A stretch of 6,573 bases of DNA from Thermoplasmatota archaeon (lineage in GTDB: Archaea > Thermoplasmatota > E2 > DHVEG-1). Each line of letters opens with the position of its first letter. Within the stretch, counting starts at the first letter, position 1. Under the pieces are notes generated by a model. It was given only the letters and a program-made list of their open reading frames with translations, was not told where the DNA came from and made no database searches. Shown piece after piece: positions 1-5,793 of the stretch. Position numbers and translations under genes: made by a program. The DNA lies in assembly GCA_030615845.1 (NCBI GenBank), contig JAUWYM010000044.1, positions 1-6,573 on the forward strand, written 5' to 3'.

Positions 1-113
1 CTACTCTTGTTTTTGGAGAGGAGAAAATTGATAAAACCACTGTTCTCACAAAGGAACAAAAGGATATTTTTGGGAAGCTGGGGTTTAAAGATAAACTTAT
101 TCAAGGCTTGTAG
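1..113 (+). CDS. C-terminal end of an unrecognised protein (5' end outside window)
   Basis: An open frame with codons starting at position 3 runs in from the left edge and ends at TAG 111-113, giving about 36 residues that end in KDKLIQGL. The piece is hydrophilic and lysine-rich (EEKIDKTTVLTKEQKDIF), with no cysteine motif or membrane segment. I do not recognise the family from so short a tail, so no function is offered. It is in a different frame from the cyclo-ligase remnant that begins only 8 bases later, and it does not resemble the N-terminal half of that enzyme. A chance open frame is possible, but the natural-looking composition favours a real gene end. Confidence 0.45.
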   Translation, partial: TLVFGEEKIDKTTVLTKEQKDIFGKLGFKDKLIQGL

Positions 114-136
114 CCTATAAAACCCTGAAAGTCAGG
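104..136 (+). repeat. Two adjacent short hairpins at the gene junction
   Basis: AGGCT-TGT-AGCCT (104-116) overlaps the stop codon at 111-113. CCTGA-AAG-TCAGG (124-136) lies just after it, and flanking AA/TT could extend its stem past one bulged C. Each stem is a perfect 5 bp with a 3-nt loop. They could be a weak 3'-end structure of the upstream gene or a scar at a rearrangement point. No T-run follows, so a terminator call is not secure, and stems of 5 bp do arise by chance. Confidence 0.3.
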
Positions 137-387
137 TTAAAGAGATACCTGTTGAGTCAATAGATCTCATACTTGTGCCAGGCGTTGTGTTTGATATCCG
201 TGGGAATAGAATTGGACATGGAAAGGGCTATTATGATAGATTACTAAATGATACTCAAAAAGTATCTCACATTGGTCTGGCATTTGGATTTCAAATAGTA
301 GATGCTGTGCTGACAGAGGAACATGATCTTCCAGTAGACATAATTGTTACCGAAGAAAGAACGATAACGTGTCAAACTTCTAAATGA
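121..387 (+). pseudogene. 5-formyltetrahydrofolate cyclo-ligase family, C-terminal half only
   Basis: The frame from 121 to TAA 385-387 encodes about 88 residues matching the C-terminal half of the 5-FTHF cyclo-ligase (MTHFS/YgfA) family. It has the block IDLILVPGVVFD, then GNRIGHGKGYYDRLL, the family's glycine-rich signature with the G-x-G-x-G-Y-Y-D core. After that come GLAFGFQIVDAVLTEEHD and PVDIIVTEE. Intact members are about 180-200 residues and convert 5-formyl-THF to 5,10-methenyl-THF using ATP. Here the N-terminal half is missing: the same frame has a stop (TAA 118-120) directly upstream, and the other two plus frames do not supply the missing half. GTG 175 could start a short product, but that would cut into the conserved core. 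The best reading is a decayed or rearranged remnant. An assembly junction or an upstream frameshift cannot be excluded. Confidence 0.75.
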
Positions 388-450
388 TAAATTAAACCTC
401 CAAAAATGTCGATACTTTGAAAATCATCAACAATTTGAGAAGATGGTAAA
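388..450 (+). other. Short spacer without recognisable gene
   Basis: These 63 AT-rich bases lie between the cyclo-ligase remnant and the small membrane ORF. I see no gene, no clear repeat and no RNA gene. The last bases before ATG 451 contain GAGAAG and GGT, which give at best a weak ribosome-binding site. Confidence 0.5.
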
Positions 451-623
451 ATGGATCTTGAAAATATATTGATAGTGGGAATCGGAGTTATTATATTTCT
501 ATACTCATTTTCCCAAAGAGAATCATACATAACAGTTACTTTTTTTGGTGTTTAGGAATAATATTAGTATATCTAGGGTTAAAACGAAGTGAAAAAAACA
601 AAAAGAAAGGCAAGAATAAATAA
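451..623 (+). pseudogene. Small two-helix membrane protein, interrupted by a -1 frameshift
   Basis: From ATG 451 the frame reads MDLENILIVGIGVIIFLYSF, a first hydrophobic helix, then SQRESYITVTFF, and soon reaches a stop at TAG 553-555. The -1 frame continues with WCLGIILVYLGL, a second hydrophobic helix, and a basic tail KRSEKKNKKKGKNK ending at TAA 621-623. The switch falls on seven Ts (540-546), where codons ACT TTT TTT would slip to TGG. Restoring one T gives a coherent 58-residue protein with two membrane helices joined by a short loop and a cytoplasm-type lysine tail. I do not recognise a named family. The join could be a sequencing indel in a homopolymer, a true mutation, or programmed slippage. 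The gene converges on purP, and a T-rich tract follows its stop. Confidence 0.55.
592..608 (-). terminator. T-rich terminator downstream of purP
   Basis: Read on the minus strand, this is TTTCTTTTTGTTTTTTT, about 33 bases past the purP stop. Archaeal transcription commonly ends at such U-tracts without a hairpin. Caution: the same A-run encodes the lysine tail of the plus-strand ORF, so the composition has a second explanation. Confidence 0.45.
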
Positions 624-631
624 TCATTTGG

Positions 632-642
632 TTTTTTATTTT
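632..642 (+). terminator. T-rich terminator for the plus-strand genes
   Basis: The sequence TTTTTTATTTT begins 8 bases after the TAA (621-623) of the small membrane ORF and ends at the purP stop codon on the other strand. Its position between convergent genes fits an archaeal oligo-T termination signal. Confidence 0.4.
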
Positions 643-1771
643 ATGTTACAATTTCTCTAAGTTTATCTTTCTCTATTGCTTTTTTTATCTCCATAGCAAT
701 TCTTTCGCCATAACTAATAGAATTACCATACAGATAACCAGAATGTGGTGTAAACCTCGTTAAAGGACTTCCGGGTATTCTCATTGAAACATCAAAAACT
801 ACCATCTCTTCTCTTCCTTTATCAGCAGCAATTGCTCCCTGTAGTGCGAATGGACCGATGATTCCTGGGGGGCATTCTTTTTTTGTCGTTGCAACAAATT
901 TTTCACCAAGAGCAAAGATCTTCTCAATAATCGACTCTTTCGTTGTTGCCGCGATATGACCGGTCTCAATTATTTTAGGTTTCAGATACTTCAAAACTTC
1001 AAGTTGTTCATTTGCAGGAAGACGAATAAGACCATCTAGATTTGTCTGCCTTCTCGTATCTGTACCCATGATTTCAAGCTCATCATCCACTGCTGAATAA
1101 AAATAATTGAAATTAATCTGTGCACCAATAATATATTCTTCAATAACTGCCTGTTTGAGTGCTTCTTTTGTTATCATCTTCTTTTTGAGCAGTTCTTCAG
1201 ATTTTTTCGTATAATCATCAAGACTTGTTGCATAAAAAAACGCTCGTTCATACCCACGAATTGCTTCATTTACTTTCACGATAACAAGCCTATCGATATC
1301 TTTAGGTGATTTGAATATCTTAGGAAACCGTATCCCTGCTTTTTCCAGGAGATAGTACTGGTTCTTTGGAACATCTCGCTCTTCAAGTTTAAGCATAGAA
1401 CGAGTCCCATAAATCGGGACTCCAAAATTATTCTCAATATCTTTAAAGTCAAAATACACCCAGAAATATCGGTTATGAATAAAAATGGTATTGAGTTTTC
1501 GCAGTTGCTCCTGAACTTTTGGTTTTGTAATATCTGAAAACTTATCAAGAACAATTGTTTCATCAATACAGCCACGCCCGTCACCTCGTGTCTTATAATA
1601 TTTTGTATATGTTTTCTCTCTTCCTTTCTGACAGACAGCTACAGTTCTAAACCCATGTTTTTTAGCACCACGACAAACATCAAGTGCTGAATGTCCACCT
1701 AAAACACCAATAGTTATATGATTTTTATCGTATGAATCTACTATTTCCTGTATTTTCTTTCTTTCTATCAT
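641..1771 (-). CDS. purP: PurP-family ATP-grasp ligase (FAICAR synthetase or paralog)
   Basis: This 376-residue protein of the archaeal PurP family makes FAICAR from AICAR, formate and ATP in purine synthesis. It has the N-terminal family domain (about residues 15-140, with ITIGVLGGHSALDVCRGAKKHG) followed by the ATP-grasp part (EEYIIGAQINFNYFYS, near 211-226; CPPGIIGPFALQ, 300-311; FDVSMRIPGSP, 326-336). His27 lines up with the substrate-site His27 of the M. jannaschii enzyme, as I recall it. The frame is open to 1861, but ATG 1771 is chosen: GGGAGGAGG lies 5 bases upstream, the length fits the family (about 360), and an earlier start would overlap thrS. Several core motifs depart from the canonical enzyme: KVNEAIRGYERAFF replaces the glycine-rich KFPGARGGRGYF-type loop, and TDTRRQTNLDG replaces MDKRYESNIDG. 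It therefore probably belongs to the second PurP group, whose reaction is less certain. It is 58 bases downstream of thrS and probably cotranscribed. Confidence 0.88.
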   Translation of the reverse strand: MIERKKIQEIVDSYDKNHITIGVLGGHSALDVCRGAKKHGFRTVAVCQKGREKTYTKYYKTRGDGRGCIDETIVLDKFSDITKPKVQEQLRKLNTIFIHNRYFWVYFDFKDIENNFGVPIYGTRSMLKLEERDVPKNQYYLLEKAGIRFPKIFKSPKDIDRLVIVKVNEAIRGYERAFFYATSLDDYTKKSEELLKKKMITKEALKQAVIEEYIIGAQINFNYFYSAVDDELEIMGTDTRRQTNLDGLIRLPANEQLEVLKYLKPKIIETGHIAATTKESIIEKIFALGEKFVATTKKECPPGIIGPFALQGAIAADKGREEMVVFDVSMRIPGSPLTRFTPHSGYLYGNSISYGERIAMEIKKAIEKDKLREIVT

Positions 1772-1776
1772 AATTT

Positions 1777-1785
1777 CCTCCTCCC
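1777..1785 (-). promoter_or_regulatory. Strong Shine-Dalgarno sequence deciding the purP start
   Basis: GGGAGGAGG on the minus strand, followed by AAATT and then ATG (1771-1769). It is the strongest ribosome-binding site in the window and argues against the upstream ATG at 1861, which lies inside the thrS coding region. Confidence 0.8.
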
Positions 1786-1829
1786 GGGGGTTGATAATGG
1801 ATAGTAGTTTTTTAGTTTGTTGGAACAAT

Positions 1830-3695
1830 TTATCCTTTAAATCTTGGTCTTTTTGATACATGAAGAGACAAAGGTAATTTCTGCTGCGGGAAATCTTTTA
1901 CATACCCAAGTATAAGCTCATATAGCTCTTGTATTGAATATGATTTATTATTCTCCCCTATCTTATCATTTCTAAATCGCGGTGTAAATGTTTTTCCATC
2001 TTGTTCTTTCTCACCAACAACAACAATTATTGGTACCCATTCTTTTTCAGCATCACGAATCTTACGGCTAACGCTTTCTTCCCGGTCGTCAATATCTGCT
2101 CGTATATGATGATATAGAGAGATTTTATGTAACTCATCAACAAATGCTTCACAATCAGAGATAAACTCATCTTTTACAGGGATAAAACGAATCTGCGTTG
2201 GGGAAAGCCAGAGGGGGAGCATTGGTTTTTTCCCTTGTTTCATCTTTATTGCTTCACGTTCAAGTAGTGCATAGAGACAACGATCAATACTACCAGAGAT
2301 ACTGGTATGCAATATGTAGGGATGTTGTTTTTCTCCTTTTTCGTCTGCATACGTGATATCAAATAGTTTTGCGTTTTCCACATCAATCTGTACTGTTGAA
2401 AGAGCGCTTGCTTTCTGCATGGAATCAATTACGTTAAATTCAAATTTCACAACGAAATAGAAATACTGTTCATTCCAAATCTCGATGAGAATAGGTTTTC
2501 CTGCAAGTTTTGCAATATCTTGTGCTAACTTCTTGTTTTTTTCATAAAATTCTTTTACAAACCGAAGTGCAACCTCGCTATCTAACTCCAGGTCATCCAT
2601 CCATTTCTTAGCGGTACTAAATTGTTGTTTGAATTCGTCTGTTGATTGATCTATTTCTGCACAGAACGTGTGAAGATCAGGCATCGTGAAACATCGAAGG
2701 CGTTTAAGGCCACTTGTCTCACCGCTTTGTTCTCTTCGGAAACTGTAATGGGTGAGCTCATAAAGCCGCAATGGGAGATGTCTGTAGGATATTGTCATAT
2801 CTTTTGCAATCATATACTGTCCAAAGCAGGCGGCAAAACGAAGGAAGAACTCTTTATCATCTGATTTTATAGTATATTGCCGTGCAGGAAATTTCTTTAC
2901 ATAAGCACTAAGTGCAGGGTGATCTAAATCATACATAACCGGTGTTTCTACCTGCATTCCACCATAGTCTCGTACCATGTTGTTGATGTGTTGCTCCAAT
3001 AGTCCTTTTATCATTCTTCCTTTTGGATACCATCTGAAGTTTCCGGAATCACTTGCAGGTTCATAGTCTACAAGTTCAAGGGACTGCATCATTTTAACAT
3101 GAGGAGGTTCACCAACAGATTTTCTTGTTCCTTTACTTTCATATTCATACAGAAGTTTTAATTCTTCATGTCCTGAAAAATCAAATTCTTCAGCATCAAT
3201 AAGATCTTTTTCTGGTGTTAAAATATACCATTGAGACACTATTTCTTTTTCCTTTTCAACTGCTTTTTTCTCTTTTCCAGGAATTATCTCTCTTGAGAGC
3301 TCTGAGAGAGGATGGCCTTTACATGAAATTTTAAAGGCTTTATACCATCCAAAAGGAGACCGTTTCACATTGAATTTCTTCTTTTTTATCTCATTTTCAA
3401 GTTGTACTAGAATTTCTTTTGCAGCTTTTGCACTAGCAAGATCAGAAGAAAGATGTGCATAGGGGTAAATCATAATGTTATCTACTTTGAGCTGCTCTGC
3501 TGTTTTTACAATCTCACTTGCTCCTTCTGAAACTGATTGTTTCGGTGACTTTTCATCGATTTTCTCAACAGCAACAAACACAGTTAGAGCTTCTTCCATC
3601 TTGTCGTTTTTAATTGTTATTTCCTCTGGATGGGAAATTGCCTTGTCTTTTACTTCATATTCGATATAGTCGCTATGAATCAGTAGCAGTTTCAT
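1830..3695 (-). CDS. thrS: Threonyl-tRNA synthetase, archaeal type with editing domain
   Basis: This cytoplasmic 621-residue class II synthetase charges tRNA-Thr with threonine. Residues 1 to about 140 form the archaeal editing domain, related to D-aminoacyl-tRNA deacylase, which removes mischarged serine. His81, Lys119 and Glu132 sit at a constant offset of two from the editing residues recalled for the P. abyssi domain (H83, K121, E134). The catalytic core (about 200-495) has class II motif 1 around Pro252, motif 2 at FRREQSGE (319-326) and motif 3 around GSIDRCLYALLER (468-480, Arg472). The zinc ligands are Cys290 (FAACFGQ), His342 (PDLHTFC) and His463 (ILHTS). The anticodon-binding domain follows from about 498. 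All key residues and the usual archaeal length are present, so both synthesis and editing should work. A weak AGGT lies 7 bases before ATG 3695. A 252-base leader separates it from aIF6, so it may have its own promoter; purP follows. Confidence 0.97.
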   Translation of the reverse strand: MKLLLIHSDYIEYEVKDKAISHPEEITIKNDKMEEALTVFVAVEKIDEKSPKQSVSEGASEIVKTAEQLKVDNIMIYPYAHLSSDLASAKAAKEILVQLENEIKKKKFNVKRSPFGWYKAFKISCKGHPLSELSREIIPGKEKKAVEKEKEIVSQWYILTPEKDLIDAEEFDFSGHEELKLLYEYESKGTRKSVGEPPHVKMMQSLELVDYEPASDSGNFRWYPKGRMIKGLLEQHINNMVRDYGGMQVETPVMYDLDHPALSAYVKKFPARQYTIKSDDKEFFLRFAACFGQYMIAKDMTISYRHLPLRLYELTHYSFRREQSGETSGLKRLRCFTMPDLHTFCAEIDQSTDEFKQQFSTAKKWMDDLELDSEVALRFVKEFYEKNKKLAQDIAKLAGKPILIEIWNEQYFYFVVKFEFNVIDSMQKASALSTVQIDVENAKLFDITYADEKGEKQHPYILHTSISGSIDRCLYALLEREAIKMKQGKKPMLPLWLSPTQIRFIPVKDEFISDCEAFVDELHKISLYHHIRADIDDREESVSRKIRDAEKEWVPIIVVVGEKEQDGKTFTPRFRNDKIGENNKSYSIQELYELILGYVKDFPQQKLPLSLHVSKRPRFKG

Positions 3696-3760
3696 GGAAT
3701 CGACCTATAAAACAAATCAATGTTCTTAAAGATAATGATTGAAACAGTAATGGGGGAGGC

Positions 3761-3825
3761 GGCGGAGGTGTTTAACACCGCACATAAAAAACTTAATGTT
3801 ACACTTGCAATCCCATCTCTCCGCC
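3761..3825 (-). ncRNA. Candidate structured RNA element in the thrS leader
   Basis: On the minus strand GGCGGAG (3825-3819) can pair with CTCCGCC (3767-3761) as a perfect 7-bp closing stem. Inside it, ACATTAA...TTTATGT forms a hairpin with one mismatch. GGTGT-TAA-ACACC forms a 5-bp hairpin abutting the 3' strand of the closing stem, with which it shares one C. The island is far richer in GC than its surroundings, which in AT-rich archaea often marks structured RNA. The layout is loosely tRNA-like, but there is no T-loop consensus and no D arm, and the last loop is only 3 nt. It could be a thrS regulatory leader, a transcript end of the ribosomal operon, or chance. Confidence 0.3.
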
Positions 3826-3833
3826 TGAAAAAC

Positions 3834-3854
3834 AAATATATTATTTAATATAAG
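3834..3854 (-). promoter_or_regulatory. Possible thrS promoter (TATA-like region)
   Basis: The minus strand reads a continuous AT stretch containing TATATTAAATAA and AATATATTT, similar to archaeal TATA boxes. Initiation about 25 bases downstream would give a thrS leader of roughly 115-130 bases that starts at or near the GC-rich island. The exact box cannot be fixed because the whole stretch is A/T. Confidence 0.35.
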
Positions 3855-3947
3855 AACGTTTCGGAAAAATCTCATGCCATCTCTTTTTCTGATATTTTCT
3901 CCTGAAAAATAGCCATGCTGTAAACAAAGTATCACAATGATATGTTT

Positions 3948-4616
3948 TTACTCTAAAAACCCTAACGCTTCCTCAATACGCCCCATCTCGATACCGGTTG
4001 TAAGATTACCAATAATGGCACCTTTCGTATTTGCAACAAGCCCACTACCAATCATAGGATGACCATGATTTACGGTGCCAATCATAACTTCAACATCAAA
4101 GATTTCTTCCAACTGTTTCTTTTCATCATCGGTAACTTTTGGATGACAGAGACATCCTTTGTTTGTAACAACAGCAGCCATACCAACTGTTTTCAATGAA
4201 GCAATTGTACCTCTATGAACTGGTACTCCTAGTGTTTCCTCAATTTTTTTCAAAGAAGAAACTTTAATATCAGGATGAATAAGTGCACCATAGTCATTGA
4301 CGAGGATGTCGTTTCCTGCAGCATTGATCACGTCCTCTACAACAAAAACGTCAAGATCTAGCTGCTGCTCAATTGCAGTCAATGTTTCTTTATCAGCAAC
4401 GTTAGTGACAACTGCTCCTTTGGAATTGAGTGCAAGCAGTGAACCAATAATCGTTGAATCAGCAATGGAGAGTTCAACAAGTTTAACATCCAAGGCAGAG
4501 GATACCTTCTTTTTTACTTTCTTCTGTAGACTTTTTTGTAAAAAAACAACAGCATCATTTGTTCTGCAGTACACACCGACATTTGGATTTTCATTAAAAT
4601 CCAACAGTTCAAACAT
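3948..4616 (-). CDS. eif6: Translation initiation factor 6 (ribosome anti-association factor)
   Basis: This 222-residue aIF6 is the usual archaeal length and needs all five roughly 45-residue alpha/beta subunits of the pentein-like propeller. The start NPNVGVYCRTND (about 10-21) is typical. The repeating cores include VSSLKKIEETLGVPVHRGTIA and VGMAAVVTNKGCLCHPKVTDDE. The C-terminal part GSGLVANTKGAIIGNLTTGIEMGRIEEALGFLE is a family hallmark. The factor binds the large ribosomal subunit and prevents premature joining with the small one. Its gene starts 7 bases after the L31e stop, with GTGA of the neighbouring gene end acting as a partial ribosome-binding site, so it is very likely cotranslated with L31e. 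No frame damage is seen. It is the last gene of the compact cluster. Confidence 0.96.
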   Translation of the reverse strand: MFELLDFNENPNVGVYCRTNDAVVFLQKSLQKKVKKKVSSALDVKLVELSIADSTIIGSLLALNSKGAVVTNVADKETLTAIEQQLDLDVFVVEDVINAAGNDILVNDYGALIHPDIKVSSLKKIEETLGVPVHRGTIASLKTVGMAAVVTNKGCLCHPKVTDDEKKQLEEIFDVEVMIGTVNHGHPMIGSGLVANTKGAIIGNLTTGIEMGRIEEALGFLE

Positions 4617-4623
4617 AATGTAT

Positions 4624-5247
4624 TCACTTTTTCTTCTCTGTTTTTTTCGAGGCTGCTTTCTTTTTAACTGCAGGTTTTTTTGCTTTTTTCGGTTCTTTTA
4701 TCTCCTTCTTTTTTTCTGTAGATGCCTTTGGTTTTTTCTCTGCTTTCTTTTTTTCCTTTTTAGCAGGCTTCTTTTTTGTTTCCTTCTTTTCTTTTGGTGC
4801 TTTCTTTTTCTTAATTTTTACTTCCCCATCTGCAGCTGGGCTAATGTCATACTCATCAGCTCCTGCAACACCTGCTTCCTCAACCGCCTCTTCCTCTTCT
4901 CTTCTAAGAATCGGTGTTTTCTTTTCCTTTTCTTCCTTGAGAAGTTCACGACGTGATTTTTTAACGCCAAGTTCAGGAACTGTTGCTTCAACGACACCAT
5001 CTTCGAATTTCACAGCTCTCACACGAATTTTACTAGGTATCTTGTATTTACCTTGGGACCACAGCTCCTTATTGAGGGAGTCATCTATCCAGACGTCTTC
5101 TGAATCAACCTTCATATGTTTTGTGAGATAACTACGTACTTGTTTCACTGCCCTTGGAGCTGCAAGAGAAGATCTACCGATTTTTGCCTTTCTCAGCGGT
5201 ATCACGTATATTCTCTCGATTTCTTTCTCTGATTCCTTTTCAGCCAT
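4624..5247 (-). CDS. rpl31e: Ribosomal protein L31e with long lysine-rich C-terminal tail
   Basis: Residues about 10-95 are a recognisable L31e: IYVIPLRKAK, LAAPRAVKQVRSYLTKHMKV, then DDSLNKELWSQGKYKIPSKIRVRAVKFEDGVVEA across 55-88. This large-subunit protein lies near the peptide exit tunnel. The family is usually about 80-120 residues, whereas this one is 207. The extra 110 residues contain a basic linker, an acidic stretch around 117-142 (EEEEAVEEAG, ADEYD) and then an almost pure Lys/Ala/Pro/Glu tail from 144 to the end (KKPAKKEKKKAEKKPK type), predicted to be disordered. ATG 5247 is chosen because AGGT lies 8 bases upstream; ATG 5253, overlapping the L39e stop, is only 2 bases from it. 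Five bases separate it from L39e. The tail is in the same frame with no sign of a fusion junction. Confidence 0.93.
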   Translation of the reverse strand: MAEKESEKEIERIYVIPLRKAKIGRSSLAAPRAVKQVRSYLTKHMKVDSEDVWIDDSLNKELWSQGKYKIPSKIRVRAVKFEDGVVEATVPELGVKKSRRELLKEEKEKKTPILRREEEEAVEEAGVAGADEYDISPAADGEVKIKKKKAPKEKKETKKKPAKKEKKKAEKKPKASTEKKKEIKEPKKAKKPAVKKKAASKKTEKKK

Positions 5248-5252
5248 ATGCA

Positions 5253-5411
5253 TCAACCTTTCTTGAGTTTACTTCTCCTCCAATGACGCGTCTTCGGATG
5301 TCTTGTAAAACGTCTATTTGTACGAATCATAACCCAAGCTGGCACCCTTCTGTTACTTTTTGTCGCCTTCTGTAAACGAAGTTTTTTACCTAATGATTTA
5401 TGAGTAGACAT
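5253..5411 (-). CDS. rpl39e: Ribosomal protein L39e
   Basis: This 52-codon gene on the minus strand encodes a tiny, very basic protein. It begins [20 protein letters not shown] and continues [15 protein letters not shown] and [15 protein letters not shown]. These match the invariant L39e features LGKKxRLxKAxKxNRRVPxWV and the NRR...RHWRR ending. L39e is an unfolded-to-helical protein threading the wall of the large-subunit exit tunnel. It starts 2 bases after the PDCD5 stop, with GAGG of that gene's last codons as ribosome-binding site, and ends 5 bases before L31e. Its last codons (AAAGGTTGA) also supply the L31e ribosome-binding site, indicating tight coupling. The usual length is 50-52 residues, so it is complete. 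Confidence 0.96.
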   Translation of the reverse strand: MSTHKSLGKKLRLQKATKSNRRVPAWVMIRTNRRFTRHPKTRHWRRSKLKKG

Positions 5412-5413
5412 AT

Positions 5414-5755
5414 TTAAAGCCCTCTTCTTCTGATTTTAATATCTCTTTTCTTAGGAATTAACTTTGAAAGTAACTCCCGTAACTGTTCATCATTTATTTT
5501 ATTTTTGAGCTGCCCAGATTGAGCTAACAAGATGAGTTGGTTCTCTATATTTTCTGCTACATCCGGACGAGCAACCTTGATTCTTCCTAACCGCTCTCTT
5601 GCTTCTGTGGTGAGAATTTGTCTGAGAACCGCCTTTTTTTGTTCCTCAACTTCTTTCTTCCTTGCTTCGTCTTCGAAAGCTTCCTGTGAACGCATTTGTT
5701 GCTGTTGAAGTTCTAACAATTTTTTTTTCCGAATGGCTTCTAATTCATCATCCAT
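5414..5755 (-). CDS. PDCD5-family DNA/RNA-binding protein
   Basis: This 113-residue protein belongs to the PDCD5/TFAR19 family, universal in euryarchaea and eukaryotes. It starts with a charged helix [20 protein letters not shown] and continues through a long acidic/basic helix (25-48). The conserved core follows: [37 protein letters not shown] (about 47-83). It ends with a basic tail, [14 protein letters not shown]. The core is a three-helix bundle reported to bind nucleic acid; in archaea its constant position among ribosomal genes suggests a ribosome- or RNA-related role, but that is inference. GAGG lies 10 bases before ATG 5755. It follows S19e by 38 bases and precedes L39e by 2. Length and sequence are normal. 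Confidence 0.93.
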   Translation of the reverse strand: MDDELEAIRKKKLLELQQQQMRSQEAFEDEARKKEVEEQKKAVLRQILTTEARERLGRIKVARPDVAENIENQLILLAQSGQLKNKINDEQLRELLSKLIPKKRDIKIRRRGL

Positions 5756-5793
5756 AATTCTAAAGCCTCAAGTCAAACCTATCACGACTATAT

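Larger units (their letters stand above)
3696..3947 (-). other. Intergenic region / thrS leader, no convincing gene
   Basis: The 252 bases between the aIF6 stop and the thrS start are much longer than the gaps inside the ribosomal cluster. They hold an AT-rich promoter-like stretch, a GC-rich foldable island and a pair of short direct repeats, described separately. A 69-codon GTG-start frame (3726-3935) crosses the region, but its Cys/Phe/His-rich product matches nothing I know and it lacks a good ribosome-binding site. L18a, common at this point in euryarchaeal gene clusters, is not encoded here. Confidence 0.6.

Noticed and set aside
1276..1584. Other frames inside purP, thrS, L31e and S19e (such as 1276-1584, 2246-2428, 2646-2864, 3475-3669, 5154-5375 and 5847-6056)
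   Set aside because: They overlap strongly supported genes in other frames and have no recognisable domains.
1772..1861. N-terminal extension of purP from ATG 1861
   Set aside because: It would overlap thrS by 32 bases and add 30 residues absent from the family, while ATG 1771 has a strong Shine-Dalgarno sequence at the right distance.
3761..3827. tRNA gene on either strand (7-bp acceptor-like stem; plus-strand 3' part AATCCCATCTCTCCGCC looks like a tRNA 3' end)
   Set aside because: Only 65 bases long, no D arm, no TTCRA-type T loop with a pairing stem, and position 8 is not T on either strand.
3726..3935. 69-codon minus-strand frame with a GTG start after aIF6, considered as L18a or a small Cys-rich protein
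   Set aside because: No similarity to L18a or any family I know, no ribosome-binding site, odd residue composition, and it runs through the structured GC-rich island.
3696..3947. C/D box guide RNA in the thrS leader
   Set aside because: Several CTGA (D-box-like) tetramers occur, but no RTGATGA C box is present on either strand at suitable spacing.
4297..4956. 219-codon plus-strand frame opposite aIF6 and L31e
   Set aside because: Its Ser/Thr- and Phe/Leu/Cys-rich product is the antisense image of the lysine-rich L31e tail and aIF6, both of which are certain on the other strand.
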